DNA from: Amyelois transitella
Lineage: Eukaryota > Arthropoda > Insecta > Lepidoptera > Pyralidae
Length of the DNA stretch: 64,000 bases
Reading direction: 5' to 3'
Assembly: GCF_032362555.1 (NCBI RefSeq)
Contig: NC_083510.1
Location: 2,197,501 to 2,261,500 of the forward strand
Position 1 is the first letter of the stretch. Every line of letters begins with the position of its first letter. This document shows positions 1 to 10,734 of the stretch, piece by piece. The notes beneath the pieces were generated by a model. That model was not told the DNA's origin and ran no database searches. It was given only the letters and a program-made list of their open reading frames with translations. A program made the translations under genes and the position numbers.

Positions 1-1779
1 AATGAAGGGCAACTCAAAACTTCCGAAACTAGAATGAAAGAGGAAACATAACTCGTTCGTCCAACTAAAAAGGAAGCATGTAGCATTGCACAATCCGTAG
101 CGTTGCTCTCGTTCAACAGTTAGCTCCGGCGAAATTGGCCAATTTGTTTATTTGTTTTCATTGGCCTCACTGAACTTGACTCCCCATTATCGCATTCACG
201 GGAGGAAGGCGTATTATTTATTCGATTATTCCGTGGGACCGTCCCAGTTCGTCTTCTGTGCAGAGTTGTCAAGTAGAAATGACGAATACTTGGCAATGAT
301 TAAGCTCTCTGATATCATTTTGCAGACAAAAGATTATTTGTTAAAAATATGACACGGTGAAATAGTTATGGCCAACCTTGATCGATCAAGGATATCTCAT
401 GTCTGTATGCTTTGAAGAGCGAATGAACTTTCAAAATTAGCCCAATTCTTTTTCGTGCCAACATACATTCTTTTATCTCTCAGTTCACTATCATACAAAA
501 TGAACATAATTATATCCATTAATTTTGACAAGTTTGTACAACATGCCTTCAACCAAAAATACTCTTAATGAGGCGTGCTACTTCAACGAAAAATTGAAAT
601 AAACCAAGCCATCTTATAAAAGAGATCACATCATCATTCTTGGCATAAAGAGCTTCCATAATTAAAACGAGAAATCTTGACAGCGTTAAATATGAAAATG
701 TTGATCGAACGCAAACCAAAGCATTTATTTTGTGCGTCATCTTCAAGGCAACTAACTGTTGACATCTTCCACATGCATCGTAAAAATATGTCAAAGGATT
801 CTCTTTGTAACGTCTTTGTTTCATTGTGGATGCTGGATGCGTTTGTCTACATCACATCTGTCCTTGTTTTCTTGTTAATTATCAACATTATTGAGAAGCA
901 GAATAAGTAATATCTAATATAATCAATGGCTAGTATCTTAGGTATTTATTGTATTAAAAATTGAACTTGTCAAAAGGTATAAGAAAAACATGTAAGATCT
1001 GCTATACTTTTAAATTTAGAATCAATTGTAATATCGTAAAGATCTTAAATGAAATGAAGAGTACTTAAATGCAGGTAGTATTATAGCATCATGTCGATCT
1101 AAGAGATCATACGAAGCAGATCTTATTAGTAGATATTCTGAGTTTGCATCTAATAAGTAGATATACGAATTTGCCTACACATATAAATTAGAGCTTTTGT
1201 GATATGGTATTCATTCCTGTATGGATAATCTTTTGTCATCGTAGATAGAATTCTCCTATTCTCATCTCATTTCTCAGATTTATTTGTCAGTTTTAACTGG
1301 CTGAATTAGGTAGTTTCCTTATTCATAAATAAGTAAAGTATTAATAGATATCCAAATATGCAAAAAAAATTGTGCAGATATAAAATTGTGGTCAAATGAC
1401 ACTAAATGGGTAGTTGTTACAAGGAATAACGAATGAAACAGGACTCAAGGTGTACCGGAGTCGTGTTAGGTGCTAACAATATACAAATTGCAGTCTGCAA
1501 TGACGATAAAGCATCTTTTCAATTCGCTGTGTACAATTAAGGGTTAAATGACGTGACATCATGCATCAATGTCGTGCCGGTGCGTCATACATGCCATTTC
1601 TTGACGCTATCCCCATTTTACTCTGCATTTGAGGGTTCATTTCTGACAAAGCCATTGGTTGTCACTTGTTTTCTTTTCCACTTTGTATAATTTTTTAAGA
1701 TACTTATTTTTATTAAATATTTCATTCATCACTTAATGGTTGTCAAACACGTAGCAGAATAACACGGATCAATTTGCGA
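1..1779. other. AT-rich DNA, no gene recognised
   Basis: Short ORFs here (for example 152-352 and 677-910 on plus, 549-824 on minus) have no recognisable domain and no plausible splice context. No copy of the repeat families that fill the rest of the window was recognised. A CRE-like TGACGTGA lies near 1551, but nothing else supports a promoter there. Confidence 0.5.
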
Positions 1780-2450
1780 TAACTGCACACAACGAAAGCT
1801 CTAGCGGAAACACGCGAACGCGCATCGAACCTCGCTTCACGCTCTACTGCCCCTCAATCTACCTCTACTTAATAAAAATCCACAAAACCAGAAGCTTCCA
1901 CTGTAACTCTTACACTTGCACAAACCGAAAGCTCGCACAAACTTTTGACGCGAACTACGCGAGTACCTTTTCTGGCTTGATCCATCCGCGCCTCTTTTTT
2001 TCTTCGTCTCGCTGCCTCGGAAACACAAAACGGTCCGAAGGACGCAAGCGAAAAATAAACAAAAAGGGAATCGGAGTTCGCGATCGCGTCAGTTGTGCGC
2101 GTGTCGCGTCGCGCGGTTTTATGAGCGCGCGCGTGTGTACGCGGCGACGGTTGGCGGCGGACTGGCGCGCGCGTCGGCGACGCAGCTGCCAGAGCCTGCC
2201 AATGGCGGCCGGTCACGTGACGCCCCGCGCCCGCACGCTTGTTTACAAATAATAATAATGCGACCGGTGGCGCCGCCTCTACAGCGTAGCCGCTACGAGC
2301 TACGCACAGCTGTCGTTGCATTTGGCGGGATTCGATTGAGCATTCGCTAGAGCTTCGATCTGTTTTCGGAGCTTTTGCGTCGGCGTTCTATCGATCCGCA
2401 CGCAACCTTGCAACCGTTTCGGTCGAAATTGTCTTCGCTTTTTGAAACAA
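1780..2450. promoter_or_regulatory. GC/CpG-rich island, probable promoter or first exon
   Basis: About 650 bp of strongly CpG-rich DNA inside AT-rich surroundings. It contains a palindromic E-box (2212-2221), an AATGGCGGCC motif of the YY1/Pho type at about 2201, and on plus an arthropod-initiator-like TCAGTT at about 2089. On minus a CATAAAA box lies near 2120, and an ATG downstream of it is followed within six codons by AAAAG|GTACTC, a possible donor. Open frames of up to 150 aa occur, as expected in GC-rich DNA, and none resembles a known protein. I infer a promoter and 5'UTR; the gene it serves, and its strand, cannot be decided here. Confidence 0.5.
2212..2221. promoter_or_regulatory. 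GTCACGTGAC E-box (CLEAR/M-box type)
   Basis: Perfect palindrome GTCACGTGAC. This matches the consensus bound by MiT/TFE and USF-type bHLH-Zip factors (CLEAR element). Its place in the middle of the CpG-rich island supports a functional promoter site, but this is motif evidence only. Confidence 0.4.
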
Positions 2451-4544
2451 ATAATCGTGGTTGTAACAGATCAGAAAAAAAAATCGAGTCAATATATAAT
2501 GTTACTCTTAAAATCTTTACAATACAATACAATATACACCATGACAATAGTTTGTATTTAGTTTTATCATTATTATGTGGTCAGACAGATGCCCAAAGAG
2601 TCATAGGTACAAATTTAAAAAAAAATCTGCCTAATTATAGGTATAACAACCCGACAAACCCTACTATCTTACAAACAGCACACGGTCAGCACAATCATAA
2701 AGGGTACTACTCTATATCCTAACAAATTATTTTGCAATTTTGCATGAGGGTGCAAACATACGTCCCCATTTTGCGACAGGTTGGTGTTTCCGATTGTTTT
2801 GCGTTCAGGCCGTAAGGTGCAAAGAGGGTTTGAACCCCAGTGCATGTAGCCCAACAGCCTAAATCTGAGGTGCCCCATAGATGTGACACTTGACAGACTC
2901 GCTTTAATTGGTCCCCAACCCTATTAAGTAACACCTTAGCTGTTCCGGTCATGGACTCTTGAGATGTGTGGTAGGGAACTCCCTATATTGGAATTTAATG
3001 TTTTCCTGTAAAACACCGCGTCTCTTGGTAAGTATGAAGTGTAATGAATGAATGGAAAATGATTTATTGTCAATTTTATCATACTCATCTTAATCATTTA
3101 ATATTATTTATTTATTCCTTTAATATGGTTACAATATACATAGGTCTTAAGTATTCCAGTACAGTTTTTAACACAAATTCTACCTTTGAAGGCGTCGGAA
3201 TTATGTACATATAATTTAATTAAGCAGCGTAACTGAACAGGGCACTTTAAAGGAGTCAATTATTGTAGATTTTTCTTCATACTTATGTACTTTATCTTCA
3301 ACTTGATGCGTTTGAAATTGAAACCTCATGAAAAGATGGGTATATGACCAAGTCTCCAATCCCTGATATCTTCCTTCGTTTTTGGCTTAAGAAATTGATG
3401 ATGAAAGAATTGTAGAAAATAACCTTTCAAAAAATAATTTGAAAAAGATGTTTTGATAGCAAAGCTGCAACATTTAAAACATACTTGGTTACTTAAAACC
3501 AGGTCTTATCCCGAAACGGTAAGCAAAGACTATATTTTCTTCTTCTCCACTCGCTTCGTCCACTTTCAAAACTCTTGACTTCGGGTACCTTCGGCCTCAG
3601 CTTTCGACAAAACAGAACGTTCTCGATTTCATCAACGTAGTAAGTACACTATTATATTAAGAAAGAAAATTTGTACCAAAACTAGACAAATTCGTTTGCC
3701 TTAAAAATCTCTATTAATTTTTTATGTTATTTCTATATCGAAGCTATATACCTAACTGCAAAGTTTCATGAAAATTCGTTGAGTAAAAGTAGTTCACGTA
3801 AAAAATTAAAGGAACACTCGCATTATATATTTGTAAGTGGATATATCACTTAATATCATAAACCAGTCTAGACAAAAATCATTGTTAATAAGAAAACGAG
3901 TGAAGTTTATTTTTTTGTATCACGAAGTCGGAAAACTCAAGAGTTCCAAGAAAAGCCGTCCATCCCCCCTCCTACCCCACCGCGGTGAGTCGGTGACTCA
4001 TCAGATTTTCACCACCCACTCACAAATTACTCATTTCGAATCCACCGTCATCATTATTTATCAAACCCATTAAATTCAGCCATCTGTATATGAAAATTAA
4101 TTAAAAAGAAAAAATGGTTGGTACTCGATCAGTTTTTCGAAATCATAAACGATATTTTTACCTTTTTTAAATTTATTTTTAAATTTTTATATGACTTACC
4201 ATTTTATATAGTGTAACCATCGTAAGACGTGGAGGAATTTTTGTTATTGCAAGTTTTCGTCAGAAGAAATCAACTGAAGTTATAGATGTAATACAAATTG
4301 TATAGTTTCTAAAAGGCGTTACGGCATTTTTTTTTAATGAGTATCTATAATCATTTTTTTAATGTATTTTATAATATTTTATTTTTAAAATTGAATATTA
4401 CTTTATTAGTTTCCTTTCTTCTATCTCGGAGTAGATGTGAGTATATAAATGTAATTACAGTTTCTCCTTATAATGGCAGCATCCATACTATAATAATCTT
4501 AACATAATATATCACTGGTTTCAATTCCCAAGTCGCGGCATCAA
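2451..4544. other. Gene-free stretch
   Basis: Mostly AT-rich. At 2700-3000 a more GC-balanced patch gives overlapping 69- and 77-codon minus frames with no recognisable domain; it could be an old repeat fragment. Around 3745-3800 (AAAGTTTCATGAAAATTCGTT) the text resembles the F5 type of LINE 3' end. No exon-like splice pairs were found. Confidence 0.4.
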
Positions 4545-5030
4545 AAATTTAAAAAGATTGCAACGCGTGCAGACCGCGATCTTGCATCGTGCCGCCAATT
4601 CCATTGCTACAAAAGTGCGTAATATCGATTACTGGCTCCCTTACCCTATCTCTTGTCCTTTTCGCACGACGCACAGCGCTAATGTGGAAGCGAGAAAAGC
4701 ATAACCGCGAACGCAACTAAAACCGCGCGCCCTTATTCTGAACGCGCAAATGCTATTTCTGCATTTCCTTATCATCACTTATGTCGTTCTTGTTTGTGAG
4801 AATAGTCCCCCGCCGTGGTAGCCATGACAACCGATCTGTCACACGCACAGAACATAAACGCAGGCATTGATTTTTTCCCTGCTTCCTCTTACTTTACGCG
4901 TGTTTGTGCGACTTTTTGCTTCAATTTTTATTTTCAAAAGCGCGAGTTTTGGCGCACGTTGTAAGTGTTCGGTTTTATTGTGGTGAACTACATCGCGTGA
5001 TGTGGAAATTTATGCGAATGGGTTTTAGGT
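4545..5030 (+). promoter_or_regulatory. GC-rich island with possible first exon and donor
   Basis: CpG-enriched stretch (GCAACGCGTGCAGACCGCG near 4560, AACCGCGCGCCC near 4720) between AT-rich flanks. On plus, a run ending TTGGCGCACGTT|GTAAGTGTT near 4963 has a near-consensus 5' splice site, as a non-coding first exon would. No downstream plus-strand gene could be linked to it. Promoter identity is an inference from base composition and the donor. Confidence 0.35.
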
Positions 5031-6134
5031 AGTCTGTAGTTGTTTACAAATTGTTGAGTAATATGGGGGTTGTATTCAGATACTTATTTTTTCGGTAAAC
5101 TTCAGATATTTTGCCAAGTTGCGTAATAGAACACGTTGAGCATGATTCTGACATCAGTGAATTTGTATTTTTTGCTGTCAATAGCACTATCAGCGTGCTT
5201 TTTCGTTATCTCTTTTAGTTGAATTAAATTAAAAAAAAATACTAAACATAGTATAGATAATTTTGGTTCTCTGCCTTACCATTCTGCGAAATTTTTAAGC
5301 AGCATATTGAAAAAATGTATGAAAGAAAAAAAGAATAAGAATTTTTTTTTATTAAGAATAAAATAAACTCTATTTTTTCAATCATTTTATATAGAAATAT
5401 AAACATTTACTAAGCAAGTTTGCAGCTTAAGGGAAAATTTGTTAAGGTAGTCCCGGTAACCCCAAGGGTCGGGCCAAGGGTTGAAGTCTCCATCCCCCGC
5501 AGATGTGCCGATTTTCACCCTCTCACTCACTCGTTAACTCAATAAGAGGAAAATATGTTGTCTTGGGGCGGGACGGGACAAATCGCTGAATGCACTAGGA
5601 TTTATTGCTTTTTTTTTTTAATTTAAGAAATTAGTTTTTGACCAATGCATTAAGGGTTTTGACAAAAAAAAAAGAAAAAAAGGAGAACATATTTATTACC
5701 TTTAATAAATGACTGTAGGAGGATCATTCTTCGGTGCTTAATCTCAATAACCCAATGATATTAATGTCAGTATGATGTCTATAAAATAACATAGCGTCAA
5801 TATATTATAGAAAGATCAGTGGTTTTGTAACCCTGACTTAGGACCTTTCATTTTTTCATTCCTCCTTTAATTTTTACCTTAAATAGGTATTTTAAATTAC
5901 ATTTATTGGTATTTAAAAAAAGCTCTAAACTGTTTTTTTAGTGTAATGTAAAAGAAAAACTCACAAATATTTATTTTATAGTAAGTACTTCTTTTTTATT
6001 AGAAAATTGTGTAAAAATTAATACGAGTAGGTACACACATACATAAGTAAGTAAATAATAATAAATTTATTATGTAAAAACTTGTAAAATATGATGACAC
6101 ATCTCTTATAAAAATCAGAATTATTTTCAAATTT
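5031..6134. other. Downstream flank of spz-A
   Basis: AT-rich. The part next to the spz-A stop codon should be its 3'UTR; on minus an AATAAA lies near 6065, about 70 bases past the stop. A GC-richer patch at about 5450-5600 (GGTAGTCCCGGTAACCCC) has no frame or family I recognise. Confidence 0.4.
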
Positions 6135-9100
6135 CTAATGTTTACGGGGTACATCGTACAAGACGCACTGACAGCATGAAGGCAGCATGGTGTCGTGCCA
6201 AATCAACTTTCTTCCAGAAGGATCCAGAGCGAGGAGACGTTTGGTCATCATCTTTTGTTCACAACGGGAGTGGATGTCGTTTCTAAACTCCATTTTGCAT
6301 TTGTTTTCTATGTGCCTGTAATTAAAATATTAAGATATATTAAAAAATAATATAACCACTCCTCTCTTTCCCATGGATGCGGTAAAAGGCGACTAAAGTC
6401 TAGGCTTATAAACTTGGGATTCTTCTTAGCCGATGGGCTAGCAACCTGTCACTATTTGAATCTCAATTCTATCATCTAGCCAAAAAGCTGAATCAATCTT
6501 TTCAAAGACTGTTGGCTCTGTCTACCCCGAAAGGGATACACACATGATTATAAGTAGGTATGTCTATATAGGTATATAAATCAAATAATAACGCTAAAGA
6601 ATTCTTACTTGCAATACTCAATCTCCAGGATTTGCTCGTTGTGTTGAACATTGACTATGTATCGCCACTCGTTCCTCTCGTTGCGAGCCACCAGAGGCTT
6701 TATGATCCTGATCACAGCTTCGCACAGCTGTTCATCCCTCATTTTCAGAGTTGAGGACGTATTTGTGCTGTTGTTATTGCAAATAAATGAATACCGGTCA
6801 AATTAAACAGATAGAGTCAACTTCAAAAGAATAGAATAGAATAAAATAGATTTATTTTCAAAATTGGATATAAGGTGTCACTTATTGACGTCACATCACT
6901 TCACTTAAATATAACTACCACCGCTTCCAAAGCGCATGTGTAGAAGAAGCGGCGGAACAAACTACACTGCAGCATTTTCATCGGGCGTCAATTTACAAAT
7001 ATAGATCTCTTAAATCCGAATTGTGGACGAATGCATATTGTCTTCATTAAAAAATATGAATGTATGTAAAACTAATTATATCAATACGAAAGTAAAACTT
7101 GTGTTAGTGGGATACTAACTTTATTAATACTTATACAATAATAAATTCATTTATTTTTTTAATAATAATACTATATGTGTCTAAATATCCAAGACACAGG
7201 CCCATAAAATATATAAATATATGAGGGACAAATCACACATATTGAGTTAGCCTCGAAGTAATTTCGAGACTTGTGTTACGAGATACTAACTCAACGATAC
7301 GATATTTTATAGTACATACTTATAAAGATAAACATTCAAGACCCAGGCCAAGCAGAAAAAGTTCTTTTCTCATCATGCCCTGGCCGGGATTCAAACCCGG
7401 GACCTCCGGTGTCACAAACAAGCGTACTACCGCTGCGCCACAGACGCCGTCTAATAAGTTCTAATTTGGTGATTAACTTTTTTTGGATGCATTTACTATA
7501 AGTAAACTCAACTGAACATTTGCTCAAGAAATTCAATAATATATAAGAAATCAATGGTGGTATATTTCGAGCCGTCTCGTAAGTTGCAGGCATTTCTCAT
7601 TCCTGTCATTCTTCTTCCTCCTGACTTTAGTCCCGGTTGCATCATCACGTCTCTAGAGACCAGCTCGGGGTAAGCCTTTGACCATGGATCCTAGATTGGG
7701 TGAGTCAGGTTTTTACACGAAGCTGCAAAGGTTTACCTGCAAAGGTTGCGGAGATCAGATGGGAGTCCATCTGATCTCCGCAACCTTTGCAGGTAAACCT
7801 AACCCGTATTGAATCCATGGTTACACATCCAGTTGTCTGAATGTGCAGATTGCTTATTTTCTTATTCCTGTCATTGAATTTAATGGACTTTCAGAAAGTA
7901 GGTTACTGAAAAATACTTGCCGCTTGAAATTAAGGTGTTTATGAGGTTCATGGTCAAGGACCAAGTGTTTGTCTGACAAAAATATACCCATTTCATTAGA
8001 GGCGGCCTTTACCAATTGAAGGATAGTATCCCTGAAATGTGAAAAGAATATTCTTAATAATATATATTGTTTTAAATAATTTAATTTTAACTATAAGTTA
8101 GGGATTTGTAAACAAGTTTGGTGGCGCAGAAAAAATCAGTGATGTAATGCTGTTTGTTTCTGAAAGTATAAATTATACTTTTTCTTTTTCATTTGTATTT
8201 GAAATTAAAACTGTCAAGAATATATTTTGCTATATAAGAATTCTCTGCCAAATACTTTAAGAGTTACTACAACCGTTGTATTATTGGCATAAAAAATAAA
8301 TGGTTATCTTTATGCACATATTGTAAAATCAAGGAAACATACAACTACCCCGTAAGGGATAAATATACGTCTTTATCCCTTACGGGGTAGAACAGAACTG
8401 ACAGTCTCGAAAAGACTAAAATTGCCATTGAATATTGATCTACAGGATCCTTAAAAGATTAAGAAATATTTTTTGTCTGCATCTGTGTCGGAAAAGTTAT
8501 AAAGGATTTCTCATATTCCTACCAAAACTTATATTTTTTTATCCAGCGGCCGTAGTACGGCAATCGCGACGCCGTTTTCATCGCGCGAAAAACTATCATC
8601 GTTTTGTTATGACGTGAAACGAGAGACAACTTACTTTTTTTTCGCGCAATAAAAACGGAATCGCGCGTGCCTAACTACGGAAGCTGTTTTAAAAAAAAAG
8701 TTTTACTCACCGAGGGTAGTCCGCAATCTTCTCGCAGTAAGTGCGCCCGCGAGCACACGAGGGCTCGCCAGATGGCGACACTTGCGGCACGTATGACGGC
8801 TCAGATAGACCCTGACTTGCAACCAGTATAGCGCAGATAACCTAAAACAAAGTCTCTCAGTGCAAAGAATCAGGCGGGACTTGATTCGTGTTAAAATTAC
8901 ACTTATCGAGGTCATAACATGTGCCGTGTGGTTCTCGGCACCAATATAATAAAGTTTAAGCCCAATCCATCTCCTTCCCATGGATGTCGTAAAAGGCGAC
9001 TAAACCTTATAAACTTGGAAATCTTTTTTTAGCTGATGGGCTAGAACCTGTCACTAAAAATGAAACTGAAACTTAATTAAGTTTATCATTTAGTATATCA

Positions 9101-9624
9101 TGTAGCCTATCATTATTTTAAAAACTTTTTGCTCTGTCTTTCCCGCAGGGGATATAGACGTAATTATATGTAGGTATGTATGAATGCGGTCATTACATAA
9201 TAAGCAAACCCCAGGCTCATGCCAAGAAGAGCGATTTCCGACAAATGACAGGATGTTGAATAAGTGAAGCTGTAAAGCTTTCAGGTTTATTTTTTTTTCC
9301 AATTGTATAACAGATAATAACATAACAAACAAATAATTCTTACTAAACATCATTAACATTTCTTATTTATATATTTTTTTCTATTAAAAAAATATATGAT
9401 AATGTAGGTAATAGAGCTTTAAATCGTAATGAATAATTTTAATTTACTATCGGACAACAAGATGAATGAACAACAAAAATGAATTGAAATGTAAATATGA
9501 CACTTCGCTATCTCTTTCAGGCAACCTTTTGGTACTTAATTGCGTTTTAAAAGAAGAATGTAATTAATTAAAAAACAAACAGAATGATACTTACTGCTGA
9601 TATTCTCAGCATGATTTTAAACAT
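6135..9624 (-). CDS. Spaetzle-type cystine-knot cytokine, short paralogue (spz-A)
   Basis: Five exons, read on minus: 9624-9595, 8841-8711, 8031-7921, 6767-6609, 6315-6135; 612 nt, 203 aa. Start ATG at 9624 gives MFKIMLRISA, which joins in phase 0 to VICAILVASQG to form a signal peptide of about 24 residues. The short prodomain holds PSCARGRTYC and a helix-like segment DTILQLVKAASNEMG. A basic site NFKR (R91) is followed by a 112-residue C-terminal domain with the spaetzle pattern: Cys 106, 143, 150, 162, 191, 192, 194, SRCEQK, KRLLALDPSG and LPSCCQC. Spaetzle proteins are secreted, cut by a serine protease, and bind Toll receptors as disulfide-linked dimers. Intron phases 0,2,2,2 parallel spz-B. 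Oddities: the intron after exon 3 needs a GC donor, and one Cys present in spz-B (ECNGLC) is missing. Family assignment is firm; the subfamily (spz1 to spz6) is not settled. Confidence 0.9.
6357..6575 (+). repeat. F1 SINE-like copy, head missing
   Basis: Within spz-A intron 4. Recognised by CCCATGGATG, AAAAGGCGACTAAAG, CTAGCAACCTGTCACTATTTG and GGCTCTGTCTACCCCG, ending in a degraded ATGT tail. The first ~40 bases of the family are absent. Confidence 0.8.
6826..7092 (-). repeat. F2 retroposon 3' end
   Basis: In spz-A intron 3. Minus-strand element with its (TTCTA)n/TTTGAAAATAAATCTATT tail at the left edge and the AGCGGCGGAACAAACTACAC block inside. Related copies lie at 27050, 32193, 39408, 44865, 62728 and 63735. 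The parent LINE is not identified. Confidence 0.75.
7135..7452 (-). repeat. F3 tRNA-derived SINE
   Basis: Read on minus from 7452, the head is tRNA-like: TGGCGCAGCGGTAGTACGC fits a pol III A box and GGTTTGAATCCC fits a B box. An AT-rich body follows, containing a direct pair (AAGACCCAGGCC near 7341, AAGACACAGGCC near 7192). No complete cloverleaf is present, so this is a SINE and not a tRNA gene. A headless relative is at 46080-46240. Confidence 0.75.
7600..7870 (+). repeat. F4 repeat copy with internal inverted duplication
   Basis: Nearly full F4 element in spz-A intron 3 (TAGTCCCGGTTGCATC, GACCATGGATCCTAGATTGGG, CTCCGCAACCTTTGCAGGTAAACC). Its centre has been replaced by a perfect palindrome (7729-7800). 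Other copies are near 10735, 11655, 11855, 28535, 47695, 48085, 56590 and 60455. Confidence 0.75.
7729..7800. repeat. Perfect palindrome, 34-bp arms, 4-nt loop
   Basis: Arms 7729-7762 and 7767-7800 are exact reverse complements around GAGT. The right arm is the normal F4 sequence; the left arm is an inverted copy of it. Perfect identity suggests a recent template-switch event, or an assembly artefact. Confidence 0.9.
7911..7921 (-). other. GC-AG 5' splice site of spz-A exon 3
   Basis: The exon ends ..AAGCG at 7921 and the intron starts GCAAGTATTT (7920 down). Using GC gives phase 2 and the codon CG|C (Arg), in frame with the next exon, which starts C ACA AAT at 6767. The nearby GT (CAA|GTATTT) would give phase 0 and a stop within twelve codons. 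GCAAGT is the usual form of functional GC donors. Confidence 0.7.
8345..8390. repeat. Palindrome in an F1 fragment, 19-bp arms
   Basis: CTACCCCGTAAGGGATAAA at 8345-8363 is the exact reverse complement of 8372-8390, with an 8-nt loop. The right arm continues as a minus F1 fragment to about 8430, so the left arm is an inverted duplication of the F1 3' end. Lies in spz-A intron 2. Confidence 0.85.
8544..8686. mobile_element. MITE-like element with ~45-bp terminal inverted repeats
   Basis: Left end CAGCGGCCGTAGTACGGC and the reverse complement of the right end CAGCTTCCGTAGTTAGGC match and continue through CCGTTTT(C/T)AT(C/T)GCGCGAAAAA. Total 143 bp, no coding capacity. The CAG start and flanks TTTTTATC / TTTTAAAA suggest a hAT-type 8-bp target duplication, imperfectly preserved. 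Its end is 24 bp from the donor of spz-A exon 2. A one-ended relative is at 39905-39990. Confidence 0.65.
8921..9187 (+). repeat. F1 copy with target-site duplication
   Basis: Begins GTGCCGTGTGGTTCTCGGCACC and ends GACGTAATTATATGTAGGTATG. Flanked by GGTCATAACAT (8910-8920) and GGTCATTACAT (9188-9198), an 11-bp duplication with one mismatch. Lies in spz-A intron 1, antisense to the gene; the middle of the element is degraded. Confidence 0.85.
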
Positions 9625-9671
9625 TATGTATCGCTTCACCTTTTAACCGACTACAAAATTTAAGGAGGATA

Positions 9672-9682
9672 CTTTTTATATA
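9672..9682 (-). promoter_or_regulatory. Possible TATA box of spz-A
   Basis: TATATAAAAAG on minus, about 50 bp upstream of the spz-A ATG (9624). A second candidate, GGGTATAAAAGC, lies about 130 bp upstream near 9757. Either would give a short 5'UTR; no initiator motif separates them. Confidence 0.4.
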
Positions 9683-9948
9683 TTTTAAAATATACTTGTT
9701 TTATCGGTCACTAAAGCCTCACCCAAATTAAACGTAAAAAAGTAATGTACCAGCTTTTATACCCTAAGCGATAATATTTTGCGATAATTTTAATTAACGA
9801 TTCAGTGGCGAATTACTCTAGGTAATGTTAACTGAATTAATTAATTTGTTATTAAATTACAACATGGTATTTAAAATATAAAAAAGGTGACTGACACTTA
9901 GAATTATTAAGCTTTAGCGTTTCATTATACTATGTAAAAATAATAACC

Positions 9949-10205
9949 GTGCCGTGTGGTTCCCGGCACCAATAGAAAAAAGAATAGGACCACACCATCT
10001 CTTTTCCATGGATGTCGTAAAAGGCGACTAAGGGATAGGCTTACAAACTTGAGATTCTTTTTTAGGCGATGGGCGAGCAACCTGTCACTATTTGAATCTC
10101 AATTCTATCTTAAAGCCAAATAGCTGAACGTGGCCTAGCAGTCTTTAAAAGACTGTTGGCTCTGTCTACCCCGCAAGGGATATATACGTGATTATATGTA
10201 TGTAT
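9949..10205 (+). repeat. F1 copy, nearly full length
   Basis: Head GTGCCGTGTGGTTCCCGGCACC through tail CGTGATTATATGTATGTAT. AAATAATAAC occurs on both sides (9938-9947 and 10206-10215), a 10-bp target duplication. The right copy overlaps the left edge of the fold-back element that follows. Confidence 0.9.
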
Positions 10206-10351
10206 AAATAATAACAGGTATTAAACGCGCACGTAACTTTTCTTTATTTTATCTCGAACGTTTCAAATCATACAATGATCCGTGGTCGAGGAGCGAACAA
10301 CGTGATATAATAGAGCTGTTGCGTGCGCGTTTAATACCTGTATTATTTATA
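10204..10351. mobile_element. Fold-back (MITE-like) element
   Basis: ACAGGTATTAAACGCGCACG (10214-10233) is repeated exactly inverted at 10322-10341, and the inverted match extends outward through ATAAATAATA with one indel. The interior (~90 bp, CCGTGGTCGAGGAGCGAAC) has no ORF. The transposon superfamily is not identified. Confidence 0.7.
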
Positions 10352-10734
10352 AATAAATAATTAATGACACATTAAACTTAACCGAAACTTCTAATGCTGA
10401 ACAACCCTAGCTCGGCAGTTTCGCTCCCGTAAAAAGTTCAAAAAAGACCTTCCGAAACAAATGTTACTGCATCGGAGTCTTATTCATAATGGCGTTTATT
10501 TATAAAGTAGGAACTACAATTTTATTTTTTTATGATTCCAGTTTCGATATATTTGCTTCAGCTCCAGTTTTCAATAACCGTGTAAATTTGAAGATTTTTA
10601 TTATACGATGTAAAAAATAAATAATGCTAGATAAAAAAAAATGGATGGAAAGTTATTTGCAAAGAGTTCTTTAAGCACTTTCAAAATCCTTTGGTTTGAT
10701 AATTGTTAGTTCAGATTGTGTCTTCTATTTCTCT

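Noticed and set aside
1869..2321. 150-codon minus frame in the GC-rich island
   Set aside because: Low-complexity Arg/Ala/Ser composition typical of open frames in CpG islands; overlaps other frames of similar length; no domain.
2669..2952. Overlapping 69- and 77-codon minus frames
   Set aside because: Two frames of similar length over the same text with no conserved features; treated as chance or an old repeat.
7360..7452. tRNA gene on minus
   Set aside because: A and B boxes are present, but no acceptor stem or full cloverleaf; the sequence continues into an AT-rich SINE body.
7729..7800. Regulatory or structural RNA hairpin
   Set aside because: The arms are an inverted copy of repeat F4, so the hairpin is explained by a rearrangement of the repeat.
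7917..7919. GT donor two bases downstream for spz-A exon 3 (CAA|GTATTT)
   Set aside because: Gives phase 0 and a stop within twelve codons of the next exon.
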